Source: Pseudomonas sp. PDM18 (GTDB lineage Bacteria; Pseudomonadota; Gammaproteobacteria; Pseudomonadales; Pseudomonadaceae). Taken from it: 64,000 bases of DNA. Of the stretch, positions 52,941 to 61,907 are shown in pieces. The stretch lies in assembly GCF_014852585.1 (NCBI RefSeq), contig NZ_JACVBX010000015.1, forward strand, positions 1-64,000. Direction: 5' to 3'. The translations under genes were made by a program, and so were the position numbers. The notes beneath the pieces were generated by a model. That model ran no database searches, had not been told where the DNA came from, and saw only the letters and a list, made by a program, of their open reading frames with translations. Numbering within the stretch: the first letter of the stretch is position 1; each line of letters begins with the position of its first letter.

Positions 52941-55302
52941 GAGATTCGCTATCACCGCGCCGGTCATCCTGCGTCAGTGGCTTGTCTCTCAGGTGCCGAG
53001 CTACCGCGATCAGGAGGCACCGCCGATCAGCATTGAGGTGAACGGCGAGCAGGTGGTGGCCAGCGATTGGGCTGCGACCGAGATTTGCGCCGAGGATCTG
53101 GTGCGTATTGTCGTCGAGCCCAAGGGCGGCGGCGGGGGCTTCCTCGCGAAGATCTTCCGCCCTGGGCCGCTCGCGAAGTTGTTCGGCCTGGGCAACCCGT
53201 TCGCGCCGAAGGTGCCGACCACGGCAAAGGCTGGCCCCGGCCGGGGCAAGGACTTGCCACTGGTCGCCGCCAAAGGCAATCAGGTCAGCCTGAACGCGGT
53301 CATCCCGGAGATCGCCGGCCGCGCCCGCCGGTACCCAGACTACCTGCTGCCCCAGCACCGTTACTTCGGCGAGCCGCGCGAGCAGTGGGTGGAGATGCTG
53401 CTGTGCATCGGCAAGGGCCGCTACCAGCTGCCGACCAGTCGAATCCTCATCGGCGAGACGCCCATCATTTCGCTCGGCGCCGATGCCGAGTTCGCAATCT
53501 ACGGACCTGGCGCGGATCTCAGCGTGGAGCCGGCCGCAACCTGGTGGCACAACGCGCCCGAGGTGGGTGCCACGTCCACCGGTACCGCCGGCCTTGAGCT
53601 GAGCGCGACGCACACCGTGGAGCCAGCGCCGACGGCGTCGGTCTTCGTGCTCGACGGCGACACCATCACGATTCCGGCCGGAGCAGGGCAGTTCCCCGAA
53701 GGCTGGGCGGCGGGGATGATCGTGCGCATCGTTGCGCCGTACACCTACACCGTGACTGATGGCGGGGCGTACCAGGACATCATCGAGGGCCCGCTGGCTC
53801 AGCTCGGCGCATTTGATGGGATGAACATCGAGATTGCTGGGGCCAATGCCGGGCTCTACCGCGTTGCGACATACACGGTCGGGCCGCCGGAGCATTTGCT
53901 GCTGAACTACCCCAACGGCGCACCGGCGACGGCTCTGCAGCTCGGTACGGTGCCGATGTGCATCGGCTTTGCCGGCCTGCGCTACCAGGTGACGGTGGAA
54001 ATCCAGTATCGCGACATGGCCACCGCCGGTGCCTGGACCAGCGTCGTGAAGGAATACAACCAGAAGAGCCTGGATCAGGTCGGTTTCACCGAACGACAGG
54101 CTCTCCCTGCTGCGATTCGCCCAGAGGTCCGTATGCGGCGCGTGGGGGCGAAATCCACCTCCACGCAGGTGCAGGATGTTGTCCAGTGGTACGGCCTGCG
54201 CTCCCGCCTGCAGGGGCCGACGCAGTACCCGGGCGTCACCGTGCTGGCATTGCGGCTGCGCGGCGGGAACCGACTGGCCTCTCAATCAGAGAGCCTTGTC
54301 TCCGTCGAGCCGACGCGCATCCTGCCGCTACTCAACGGCACCGAGCAGCCGACTCGCGATATTGCGCCGTGGGTTCTCTACGTGGCGAAGACCATCGGCT
54401 ACACCGAGGCCGACATCGACATGACCGAGCTGGCTCGGCTGGACGCCATCTGGCGCGCCAGGGGAGACACCTTCGACCTGGTGATCGACGACGCGACCAC
54501 GATCAAGGGCGCACTTTCGGATGCGCTGCGCGCGGGCTTCGCTGAGTTCACTCTGGACCGTGGCCGCATTCGCCCGGTGCGAGACGAGCCGCGCACGGTG
54601 TTCGAACAGATGTACACGCCGCAGAACATGACGAAGGGGCTGGTCCGCCGATTCACCGCACGCCGGCCCGACGACTATGACGGGGTCGACGTCGAGTACA
54701 TGGATGCGCGGACATGGCAGAGAGAGACCGTCCAGTGCCGCCTGCCAGGTGATCTGGGCCGCAAGGTGCTGAAGATCAACCTCGACGGGGTGACCGACCG
54801 CACCCGCGCCTGGCGCATTGGCATGCGCGAGCGCATGGCGCAAATCTACCGTCGCTGGACCTACTCCTTCGAGACGGAGCTCGATGCCCGCAACTCCCGG
54901 TACTGGTCGTACTGCGCCGTCGCGGACGACGTGCCGGGCTATGGCCAGAGCGCTCTGGTGCTGAGCTATGCCGGTGGAGTGATCGAGTCATCCGAGCCTC
55001 TGGATTGGTCCGCCGGCGGTAAGCATGTGCTCGCAGTTCGCCGGCCGGATGGGACGCTTTCCGGCCCCTACATTGCCAGTCGGATCGACGACCACAGACT
55101 CAGCCTCTCAGGAGCGCTGGACTTTGCGCCGGACACTACCTGGTCGATAGAGCCGCCGCACCTGATGTTCGGTCCTGCCCAGCGCTGGACGTTCCCGGTG
55201 CTGGTCACAGCGATTCGCCCGAACGACTACGCCACCAGCGTCGAGGCCGTGAACTACGACCCGCGTATTTACACCTATGACGACCTAGCCCCAGCGGCCT
55301 GA
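52897..55302 (+). CDS. phage tail-tip / host-specificity protein (J-like)
   Basis: An 801-residue central tail-tip protein. The N-terminal part has a hydrophobic stretch after GGGGGFLAKIFRPGPLAKLFGLGNPFAP (about 70-105); then AAKGNQVSLNAVIPEIAGRARRYPDYLLPQHRYF, typical of J/TipJ proteins of D3-like phages, a beta-sandwich middle and a C-terminal attachment domain (IASRIDDHRLSL...). Full length compared with related tail-tip proteins as I recall them. A terminator follows at once. Confidence 0.83.
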   Translation: MIEIYPSKFSPEPAERFAITAPVILRQWLVSQVPSYRDQEAPPISIEVNGEQVVASDWAATEICAEDLVRIVVEPKGGGGGFLAKIFRPGPLAKLFGLGNPFAPKVPTTAKAGPGRGKDLPLVAAKGNQVSLNAVIPEIAGRARRYPDYLLPQHRYFGEPREQWVEMLLCIGKGRYQLPTSRILIGETPIISLGADAEFAIYGPGADLSVEPAATWWHNAPEVGATSTGTAGLELSATHTVEPAPTASVFVLDGDTITIPAGAGQFPEGWAAGMIVRIVAPYTYTVTDGGAYQDIIEGPLAQLGAFDGMNIEIAGANAGLYRVATYTVGPPEHLLLNYPNGAPATALQLGTVPMCIGFAGLRYQVTVEIQYRDMATAGAWTSVVKEYNQKSLDQVGFTERQALPAAIRPEVRMRRVGAKSTSTQVQDVVQWYGLRSRLQGPTQYPGVTVLALRLRGGNRLASQSESLVSVEPTRILPLLNGTEQPTRDIAPWVLYVAKTIGYTEADIDMTELARLDAIWRARGDTFDLVIDDATTIKGALSDALRAGFAEFTLDRGRIRPVRDEPRTVFEQMYTPQNMTKGLVRRFTARRPDDYDGVDVEYMDARTWQRETVQCRLPGDLGRKVLKINLDGVTDRTRAWRIGMRERMAQIYRRWTYSFETELDARNSRYWSYCAVADDVPGYGQSALVLSYAGGVIESSEPLDWSAGGKHVLAVRRPDGTLSGPYIASRIDDHRLSLSGALDFAPDTTWSIEPPHLMFGPAQRWTFPVLVTAIRPNDYATSVEAVNYDPRIYTYDDLAPAA

Positions 55303-55312
55303 TCGATACTCA

Positions 55313-55342
55313 CCAAAAAGCCTGGCCAAACGCCGGGCTTTT
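55313..55342 (+). terminator. rho-independent terminator between tail-tip and tail-spike genes
   Basis: AAAAAGCCTGGC-caaac-GCCGGGCTTTTTC just after the J-like stop codon. Confidence 0.85.
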
Positions 55343-55361
55343 TCTTGCCTGGAGAAACCGT

Positions 55362-57743
55362 ATGGCAGGTCCATTCCGCTACAACACTGGAAACCCTGTC
55401 GAGCCCAACGGCTCGCCGGCGCCGAAGGATCTCTACGACAACGCCGCGAACCTCGATTTCGCCATGAATCGATTGCAGCCAACCTGGAGGGACCGACTGG
55501 GGCGTGATCGGAAGTCTTTCTATGGCCTGCAGCAGGACTTCAATCAGTTCCTGCTGGATTCTGGGTATATCTTCATCGGCGATTACGATGCAGACGGCCC
55601 GCTAACCATCACTCTGCCGAACCAGATTTTTAGCAAGGATGGTGAGTTCTGGAGAGCAGATGCTGACCTTGCGGGCGAACTGCCCTATACGACGCTCAAC
55701 GATTGGGGAGCCGATCAGTCAAACTTCGTTGCGATGGGGGATGCGGTACTCCGGCAGCAGTTGGCTGGGCTTGCTGGCCCTTTGGGTGAACGAGGCGGGT
55801 GGCTTGTCGAGTGGTACCGCCAGACATTGGGCGGCACCATTGAAACTGTCTCCGGCATGCTCAACGGTCAGGCCGTTAACCTATGGGAATTTGCAGGCCT
55901 CGCTGTTGGCTACAGCCCTGGTGGTGATCCTGCCTCATGGAACTGGGCTCCCGCTTTTGCTGCTGCTCAAGGCGCCGGTGGTGTCGCGATCTTCGTGCCT
56001 CCCGGTGCCTACCATACGACCCAGGTTGCTCTGCAGTCTGATGTGCTGATCTTCGGCACTGGCTTTGGTTCTCGCATCATCTGCAGTGACGCCGAGGCAA
56101 TCTTCTTGGGCGTGCAGAAGAGCAATATCAGTATCCGAGACCTTCGCTTCGAGGGTGTAGACAACGCATATTCAGTCTACGTAAAACGTTGCTATGGCGT
56201 GCTCGTGCGGGATTGCTTGGCCATTAACTCCGGCGTGTTCAAATCAGATACTGACCTACCGATCAATCGTATGGACGGCACTCCTGACCCGAACGCCACG
56301 GCCGGGTATGTCAGCGAGGATTTCGGGTCAAAAAACGTGCGAGTAACTGGGAACTACGGTGTTGGAATCGGTGAACTTGCGCAGGGCTCAGGCATCGTCA
56401 TTCACCATTCGGCCGATGCCAGCGTAGTCGGGAACATCGTTCAAAATTATCGGCACGGCATCTACTGGTGGGGCGGAGACAGCAACCAGAATCGCGGCGG
56501 GGTTCCGACAAACCCCCGTTGGGCCCGGCGTGTAAGCATCACGGGTAACAACGTGCGCAACATGGCGATGGGTGGGATCTGGGGCAGTATGGGCCAGAAC
56601 ATCGATGTTGTCGGAAATACCGTTCGTGATGTGAAGGACGTGGGGATCGATTTCGAGGGCACCTTCCACGGTACGGCAACAGGAAACACCGTTTACAACG
56701 CATCCGAAGGCTGTATTTCAACTTTCTTCTTTGTGAAGGATATTCGATTCAGCGGCAACGTTTGCACACAGGACGGCTCTTGGATGAACCGCTCTGGTAC
56801 CGCGATTGCGACGACCATGTACGTCCATAACAACGGTGTGAACAGCCCGGACCCTAATGGCGCATTCAACATCGCGATCGAGGGGAATACCTTCGAGTAC
56901 CTAGGGGTCGATGGCCAGTTTGGCGTTCTGCGGCCGACCAACGCCAAGCAAATCAGCATGTCTGAGAATCAGCTTATCAACACCAGAATCCAATGCACCT
57001 CGCAGAACGCGGGTGGCCGCCGAATCAATAACAACGCCCTGTATTTTACAGTCGCCAGCGCGGCGCCATTCACTGCCATCGAAGCGGACAACTGCCACCT
57101 TGGCTACACCAGAGCTCCAGGTGGCGACATCTCAGGAAATACGATTGCGTCCGCTCAGGGAGTAGTTCAGCCGGCAGGAAGTATCGGAATACTCTCTATC
57201 CAGTCGTATTTCGGTGGGCGAATTGTCGTCAGGATTCACGACAACATCATCGACGGATTCGAAAGAAGCATTGTGGTGCAGGACACCGGAACAAATGCTG
57301 GTATCGCGCATGTCTTCGACATTGCCAGCAATAGGCTATCTGGAACTCTGGAGAACGTAACAGTATCGGTGCCTGCCAAAGGGCTGTGGAAGTTGACAGA
57401 GAACTACAGCGTCACCGGTGCGCCGATTCCGAATAGCACCCCAGTTAATGGGAAATGGCCGCGCAATCAGCGCATAGAGCTAGCTGCCAGCGCCGCTGGC
57501 TATCTCGAAGTTGTCTGCGTTACCGCTGGTACTGCATGTCCGATTGGCTGGGCCGCGTCGACCAACTATGTCGGAGGCGATCGAGTCTTCTCGGGCAATC
57601 GTGTCTACCACTGCTTGGTGGGCGGCACATCGGGGGTAGTTCCTCCGACCAACACAAGTGGCTCAATGGTCGACGGCTCCGTGACTTGGACTTACGTCGA
57701 TATCTTGGCCGTCTTCAAAAACTGCAACCAGATCGCCGTTTAA
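55362..57743 (+). CDS. phage tail spike with right-handed beta-helix
   Basis: A 793-residue tail spike. Residues 1-125 (MAGPFRYNTGNPVEPNGSP ... YIFIGDYDADGPLTITLPNQ) are the particle-binding head I recall from Pseudomonas podo/siphovirus spikes. Residues about 190-560 are a pectate-lyase-like beta-helix (VPPGAYHTTQVALQSDVLIFG; repeated N/G-rich rungs such as VTGNYGVGIG, ITGNNVRNMAM, VVGNTVRDV, ATGNTVYNA). The C-terminal part (about 690-793) has a carbohydrate-binding-like YVGGDRVFSGNRVYHCLV segment. It probably binds or cleaves O-polysaccharide. Confidence 0.85.
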   Translation: MAGPFRYNTGNPVEPNGSPAPKDLYDNAANLDFAMNRLQPTWRDRLGRDRKSFYGLQQDFNQFLLDSGYIFIGDYDADGPLTITLPNQIFSKDGEFWRADADLAGELPYTTLNDWGADQSNFVAMGDAVLRQQLAGLAGPLGERGGWLVEWYRQTLGGTIETVSGMLNGQAVNLWEFAGLAVGYSPGGDPASWNWAPAFAAAQGAGGVAIFVPPGAYHTTQVALQSDVLIFGTGFGSRIICSDAEAIFLGVQKSNISIRDLRFEGVDNAYSVYVKRCYGVLVRDCLAINSGVFKSDTDLPINRMDGTPDPNATAGYVSEDFGSKNVRVTGNYGVGIGELAQGSGIVIHHSADASVVGNIVQNYRHGIYWWGGDSNQNRGGVPTNPRWARRVSITGNNVRNMAMGGIWGSMGQNIDVVGNTVRDVKDVGIDFEGTFHGTATGNTVYNASEGCISTFFFVKDIRFSGNVCTQDGSWMNRSGTAIATTMYVHNNGVNSPDPNGAFNIAIEGNTFEYLGVDGQFGVLRPTNAKQISMSENQLINTRIQCTSQNAGGRRINNNALYFTVASAAPFTAIEADNCHLGYTRAPGGDISGNTIASAQGVVQPAGSIGILSIQSYFGGRIVVRIHDNIIDGFERSIVVQDTGTNAGIAHVFDIASNRLSGTLENVTVSVPAKGLWKLTENYSVTGAPIPNSTPVNGKWPRNQRIELAASAAGYLEVVCVTAGTACPIGWAASTNYVGGDRVFSGNRVYHCLVGGTSGVVPPTNTSGSMVDGSVTWTYVDILAVFKNCNQIAV

Positions 57744-57757
57744 CGAGGGAAAGGGTC

Positions 57758-58399
57758 ATGAGGCTCATTACAGAGCAACAGTTGCTGCGCATACTGCCAA
57801 ACGCCCGCCCAGTTGCGGGCGTTTTTGTTCCAGCCCTCAACGCCGCGCTGGCCGAATGGCGCATCGATACATCAGTGCGTATCGCCGCATTTCTCGCCCA
57901 GGTCGGCCACGAAAGTGCGCAGCTAACTCGCTGCGTGGAAAGTCTGGCATACAGCGCGCAGCGCTTGGCCGTCGTCTGGCCGCGTCGGTTCCGTGCTGCT
58001 GACGGTTCGCCTACGGCCTTTGCTCGTGACATCGCTTACCAGCCAGAGCGAATTGCCAACTTGGTTTACTCCGATCGCAACGGCAACGGCCCTGAAAAGT
58101 CGGGTGATGGGTGGCGCTATCGTGGACGCGGCCTCCTGCAGGTGACGGGCCGGGCGAACTATGCGGCGGTGGCAAAGGGACTCGACGCGCCGCTGCTAGA
58201 TCAGCCGCAATTGCTTGCAGAGCCAGTCTGGGCTTGCCGCTCGGCCGCTTGGTGGTGGAACGTGAATGGCCTCAATGCGCTGTCTGATGAGGGGCACTTC
58301 GAGGCCATCACCCGGCGCGTCAATGGCGGTGTGAGCGGTCTTGATGAACGTACAAGGTTATGGCTGCGAGCGGGGGAGGTATTTGCTAGGCAAAGCTAG
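57758..58399 (+). CDS. phage endolysin, glycoside hydrolase family 19 (lysozyme/chitinase-like)
   Basis: A 213-residue GH19 protein. The catalytic Glu lies in FLAQVGHESAQLTRCVESLAY (about 47) and the second motif in GDGWRYRGRGLLQVTGRANYAAV (about 110-130), with WWWNVNGLNAL near the end. No signal-arrest-release helix is visible, so a holin is expected, yet I find none nearby. Start ATG 57758 behind GAGGGAAAGGG; the open frame extends upstream over the spike gene but is not coding there. Confidence 0.87.
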   Translation: MRLITEQQLLRILPNARPVAGVFVPALNAALAEWRIDTSVRIAAFLAQVGHESAQLTRCVESLAYSAQRLAVVWPRRFRAADGSPTAFARDIAYQPERIANLVYSDRNGNGPEKSGDGWRYRGRGLLQVTGRANYAAVAKGLDAPLLDQPQLLAEPVWACRSAAWWWNVNGLNALSDEGHFEAITRRVNGGVSGLDERTRLWLRAGEVFARQS

Positions 58400-58572
58400 C
58401 CGGTGGCCAAACATTAGTTCCGAGCGAGTCATGAGGGGAATTCTTACACAATTTTCAGTTGTTACTGGTGTGCATTTTGAGCGTCTCTCTTCTAAATTCG
58501 CCACCCCATTATTGAATGCAACTTGATGTGTAAGCGTCTGGCTGAACTCTCGGTGAGTAGCTTCTCGAGACT

Positions 58573-59880
58573 ATGCCAAGTGGAGTGCATGTTGTGATAG
58601 TTAGAGTTTCTTCCGTAAAGGACCTGTTGCTGAGGCTGACCTTCTTTCTAGGTCCGACCGGTATTTTCTTTACGCCTGTTCCCGGTATTGGGTCTTTGCG
58701 GAGTTTTTACTTTGCTACGGCCATAGTAAATATTGTTTTCTTGTGTCGAATGGCAAAGAGGGACTTGCCCCATTATGGCGCTTTGATGGTGATCTTTCTT
58801 ATTCTCTTCTTAAGTTCGTCATTCTGCCTTATTTCTTTGTCGTATGATGTTCCGTTGTATTTGAATCCGGTTGTCAGAGTTCTTGTTATTTGTAATTTGA
58901 TGTTTGGTTTTTTTAATGTTTCAAGAATGATTTTGAATAGCTGCCGAAAAGATATCCTGCAGGTTCTGCTTTCAGATTCGTTCAAAGGCTTTTGTTGTGT
59001 GTTTTTCCTTGGTTTGGCTCTTTATGTTGGGTATATTGCTGGTAAGGTTCCGTCAGATATATATAACCGATTTACTACTTTGGAGCAGGAAGCGTACGGA
59101 TATTCGCGATTTAGTCCTGGTACCTATCCGAATGAGTTTGGGGTAATTTGCTCCTTCTATGCACTTTACGCTGTGCTGCTTTCTCAAAGGAAGAAAGGAG
59201 GAGCTATTTATCTTTTGCTGTCTGCCATATTCATGGGTGGCGTTTTTCTTACTTCTACCCGGGCAGCATATATAACTCTGGCGATTGGATATACTTATAT
59301 AGCATTTTCATCTCCTGGGCTTATAAGGCGACTAGTGCTATGCATTCTTCCGTTTGTGTTTGCTCCAGTGATTGTTATCGTATTAGGCCATTTTTCCTTC
59401 GATGTAATAGATGTCATAACAAGGGGTTATGATTCGGCGGCAAATCAAACGGGGAGTTCTAATGTTCGAATGGAAGATTGGAACGCAGCTGTCGATGATT
59501 TATTAGATAATTTCTATTTTGGTGTTGGGTTTGAGTCACCGAAGGCTTATTCCTTGCATAATTTGCCCCTGCAGATAGTTTATGGGTTGGGTTTGTTAGG
59601 GGTGTTGTTATTGGTTTTGGCGTTTTCTGTGTTTGCTTATGTAAATAGCAGGTCGTCGTGGGTCGTTCGGCTTTTTTATTCGGATGATTGGAGGTTTCTT
59701 CGTTCCGTGAGAGTTGTCTTATTTATTCATGTTATTATTTTTGGTTTAACTAATCATAATCAGGCTCACTTCTTTACCTGGATGTTGTTTGCTTTGTGCT
59801 GCATTAGGATAAAGATGTATGGTCCCGCTCGGAGTGGCACTTTGAATCGCCCCGGGTTTCGCGGAGGCTATTGTGTTTGA
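58573..59880 (+). CDS. O-antigen polymerase/ligase-like membrane protein, 3' end altered by an IS
   Basis: A 435-residue polytopic protein with about 10-12 membrane helices, a large periplasmic loop and the Wzy/WaaL-type segment DNFYFGVGFESPKAYSLHNLPLQIVYGLGLLGV (about 310-342). GC content is far below the neighbours. Phage-borne polymerases of this kind (for example in P. aeruginosa phage D3) change the host O-antigen linkage. The last 13 codons (from about 59843) are encoded by the inverted repeat of the IS3 element, so the native C-terminus is lost; the last helix still looks complete. Start ATG 58573, with later Met/Val alternatives. Confidence 0.75.
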   Translation: MPSGVHVVIVRVSSVKDLLLRLTFFLGPTGIFFTPVPGIGSLRSFYFATAIVNIVFLCRMAKRDLPHYGALMVIFLILFLSSSFCLISLSYDVPLYLNPVVRVLVICNLMFGFFNVSRMILNSCRKDILQVLLSDSFKGFCCVFFLGLALYVGYIAGKVPSDIYNRFTTLEQEAYGYSRFSPGTYPNEFGVICSFYALYAVLLSQRKKGGAIYLLLSAIFMGGVFLTSTRAAYITLAIGYTYIAFSSPGLIRRLVLCILPFVFAPVIVIVLGHFSFDVIDVITRGYDSAANQTGSSNVRMEDWNAAVDDLLDNFYFGVGFESPKAYSLHNLPLQIVYGLGLLGVLLLVLAFSVFAYVNSRSSWVVRLFYSDDWRFLRSVRVVLFIHVIIFGLTNHNQAHFFTWMLFALCCIRIKMYGPARSGTLNRPGFRGGYCV

Positions 59881-59881
59881 G

Positions 59882-60820
59882 TCAGGCGACAGTGGGTATC
59901 GCAACCTGACTCTGCTCGTATAGTGCCTCAAACTCCGCGGGCGGCCTATTTCCAATCGGCTCCAGCAAGCGATGCTGGTTGAACCAGGTCACCCACTTCA
60001 GCGTTTCCCATTCCAGGGTTTCTACGCTTTTCCATAGGCCTCGCTTGTGGATCAGCTCAGTCTTATAAAGCCCGTTGATGGTCTCTGCCATCGCGTTGTC
60101 ATAGCTGTCGCCGGTATTGCCAACCGACGGTTCGATACCCGCTTCACCCAACCGTTCGCTGTAGCGAATCGACAGATATTGCGAGCCCCTGTCGCTGTGA
60201 TGAACCAGTTGGTGAGGCTCGGGTCGGCGTGCGTGAAGCGCCTGTTCGAGCGCATCCAGGACAAACTCTGTGCGCATGTGTCGACTGACACGCCAGCCGA
60301 CGATGAACCGGGAATAGACATCCACGATGAAAGCCACATAAGCAAATCCCTGCCAAGTTGAAACGAACGTGAAGTCGGCGACCCAGAGCTGGTTGGGCCG
60401 CTCAGCGGTAAACTGCCGTTTCACCCGGTCTCTTGGGCTGGGGTTGGTGGGATCAGACTGCGTGGTCTTCACGGTCTTGCCTCGTGTGACACCGCGCAAT
60501 CCCATCTCACGCATCAACCGCTCCACCGTGCAGCGCGCCGCTGCCTGGCGCTCGCGGCACATCTGGAGCCAGACTTTCCTGACGCCATAGACCTCGTAGT
60601 TCGCCTGCCAGACACGACGAATCTGCAAGGTAAGTGCCTCGTCACGGATCCTCCGTGCTGAGCGCTGCGTGGGATCGCGTAAATGTGCCGCATCGCGCCG
60701 GTAGGCTGACGGGGAAACGTGCAGCGTTCGGCACATCGGCTCGACCCCGAACTGCTCCCGATGCGCGTCGACAAGACGCCATATCACTTCAAACGGCGGT
60801 CGAGTTCCGCCTGGGCGAAA
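59882..60820 (-). CDS. IS3-family transposase OrfB (expressed by -1 frameshift)
   Basis: About 310 residues in the -1 frame relative to OrfA. HTH_21 part ([20 protein letters not shown]), then the DDE core: Asp in [13 protein letters not shown], Asp in [13 protein letters not shown], Glu in [17 protein letters not shown]. The coordinate at the 5' side is the slippery region; GAAAAAAG at 60817-60824 reads CUUUUUUC on the mRNA, a plausible slip site in the orfA end. Confidence 0.87.
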   Translation of the reverse strand, partial: FRPGGTRPPFEVIWRLVDAHREQFGVEPMCRTLHVSPSAYRRDAAHLRDPTQRSARRIRDEALTLQIRRVWQANYEVYGVRKVWLQMCRERQAAARCTVERLMREMGLRGVTRGKTVKTTQSDPTNPSPRDRVKRQFTAERPNQLWVADFTFVSTWQGFAYVAFIVDVYSRFIVGWRVSRHMRTEFVLDALEQALHARRPEPHQLVHHSDRGSQYLSIRYSERLGEAGIEPSVGNTGDSYDNAMAETINGLYKTELIHKRGLWKSVETLEWETLKWVTWFNQHRLLEPIGNRPPAEFEALYEQSQVAIPTVA

Positions 60821-61095
60821 AAAGCACTGGCAACCTTGAGGATTTCGTTGGCTCGCTTGAGTTCGCGGACTTCGCGTTCCAGCTCTTTGATCCTGGGATC
60901 TGCCGGAGCACTGGGCGCAGCAGTAGAAGAGGAGGTCTTGCGAATCCAGTTGCTCAAGGTCTGAGCGGTGCAACCGATTTTGCTGGATACAGCCTCGATG
61001 GCAGCCCACTGGGACTCGTGCGACTCGCGGACTTCGTAGACCATCCGCACGGCGCGCTTACGGACTTCAGGGGAAAACTTGGGTGGCTTAGGCAT
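60784..61095 (-). CDS. IS3-family transposase OrfA
   Basis: A 103-residue DNA-binding subunit: helix-turn-helix ([20 protein letters not shown] ... [15 protein letters not shown]) and a leucine-zipper coiled coil ([25 protein letters not shown]). Ends in AELDRRLK, overlapping the OrfB frame. Confidence 0.9.
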   Translation of the reverse strand: MPKPPKFSPEVRKRAVRMVYEVRESHESQWAAIEAVSSKIGCTAQTLSNWIRKTSSSTAAPSAPADPRIKELEREVRELKRANEILKVASAFFAQAELDRRLK

Positions 61096-61148
61096 AGTGG
61101 CTCCAGCTTCTCAAAAAGTGGAGCCTCCGCGAAACCCGGGGCGATTCA

Positions 61149-61424
61149 GGGAATACAAGCAGGAAGGCCGTTGCATCCTGATTTAATCCATTGGCTGGCG
61201 CACCTCGGGTACTTAATAAATAGCCAGGGGGACCTTCGGCTGACCATCAAGGCCTATCGCCTGATCCTGATCTGGAAATAAGCGTGCAGGGCGGCGAGGC
61301 AGTGGCGGCGGGAGGGGGTTATGGGCTACGAGTAGAAGCTGGAGGCGGCAGTTCAGGCCTGCCGGTGACAATGGAAGGCTGTCATTAAGCTGGCATTACC
61401 CAGCCAAAACAGCCCATTCAGGCA
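61149..61424 (+). pseudogene. residual sequence between the IS and ssrA, with a 3' gene fragment
   Basis: From the IS edge (61150) an open frame runs to TAA 61279-61281: HPDLIHWLAHLGYLINSQGD then LRLTIKAYRLILIWK. It looks like the C-terminus of a real protein whose 5' part was removed when the IS arrived. I do not recognise the family. The rest (61282-61424) holds nothing convincing. Confidence 0.35.
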
Positions 61425-61459
61425 CAAAAAAGGCACTTCGCGTTAAGCGTAAGTGCCTG
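61425..61459 (-). terminator. rho-independent terminator downstream of ssrA
   Basis: On the minus strand AGGCACTT-acgcttaacgcg-AAGTGCCTTTTTTG, 17 nt past the ssrA 3' end. It is phage-side sequence, so the prophage brought a replacement terminator. Confidence 0.85.
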
Positions 61460-61475
61460 ATTTGTAAGGGTTGTT

Positions 61476-61833
61476 TGGTGGAGCCGGGGGGATTTGAACC
61501 CCCGTCCGCCAGTTCTCCGCTGTCGGTTCTACATGCTTAGCCATCTCTATTAGGTTAACTCCTCGCGGCCCGAGTGGCAGGGCGCTTGGAGCGAGCTGTA
61601 TGAGTTTTAGCCGTTACGTCTACAGCGAACTTGGCGGCGATCCTGTTCTATATGACAGACCTAATCTTCGGGTTTACAGGCATCCCCTAGGGTCTGCTAG
61701 CGGCACTTAGGCTGCTAGGGCGTAGTTGTCGTCGTTGGCAACTATAAAGTTGTGGCAGCTGATTTACGAGAACTGTCACCTACTCGGCATGCCCCTAGAG
61801 TTTTGTTACCGGCGTCGAATCCTAATCGGCCCC
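61476..61833 (-). ncRNA. ssrA: transfer-messenger RNA (tmRNA)
   Basis: About 358 nt. The 5' end GGGGCCGATTAGGATTCGAC (from 61833) and the 3' end GGCTCCACCA (ending 61476) form the tRNA-like acceptor domain with a T-loop GGTTCAAATCC. The tag frame at 61707-61739 encodes ANDDNYALAA followed by TAA; GCC at 61737-61739 is the resume codon. It rescues stalled ribosomes together with SmpB. Its 3' end is the prophage attachment site and remains intact. Confidence 0.97.
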
Positions 61834-61867
61834 AAAACCTGTCAAGGTCGAGATCCATTCTACGGGA

Positions 61868-61896
61868 AAGCCGCCCCGATAGCCACCCGGGGCGGT
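61868..61896 (-). terminator. probable terminator of the DJ-1/PfpI gene
   Basis: Minus strand CCGCCCCG-ggtggctat-CGGGGCGG followed by CTTTCC, 12 nt past the stop codon; the T-run is weak. Confidence 0.55.
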
Positions 61897-61907
61897 GCAA
61901 GGTGTTG

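Larger units (their letters stand above)
59843..61148 (-). mobile_element. IS3-family insertion sequence, complete (1306 bp)
   Basis: Perfect 27-bp terminal inverted repeats at 59843-59869 and 61122-61148 (ends TGAATCGCCCCGGG). It carries orfA and orfB joined by a probable -1 frameshift. The flanks (ggcactt before, ggg after) show no 3-4 bp target duplication. Confidence 0.92.
42912..61498. mobile_element. decayed siphovirus-type prophage integrated at the 3' end of ssrA
   Basis: About 18.6 kb bounded by a partial copy of the ssrA 3' end (42912-42935) and the intact ssrA end (61476-61498). Order: DUF6602-like gene, int, xis, small early genes (minus strand); a replication module (plus strand); then a truncated tape measure, tail-tip genes, tail spike, endolysin and O-antigen-polymerase-like gene. 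Repressor, terminase, portal, capsid and holin genes are not found. Two IS3-family elements lie inside. It cannot be a functional phage by itself. Confidence 0.88.

Noticed and set aside
60634-61281. A 215-codon plus-strand frame running through the IS into the flank
   Set aside because: Antisense to orfA/orfB for most of its length; only the part after 61149 may be a true gene fragment.
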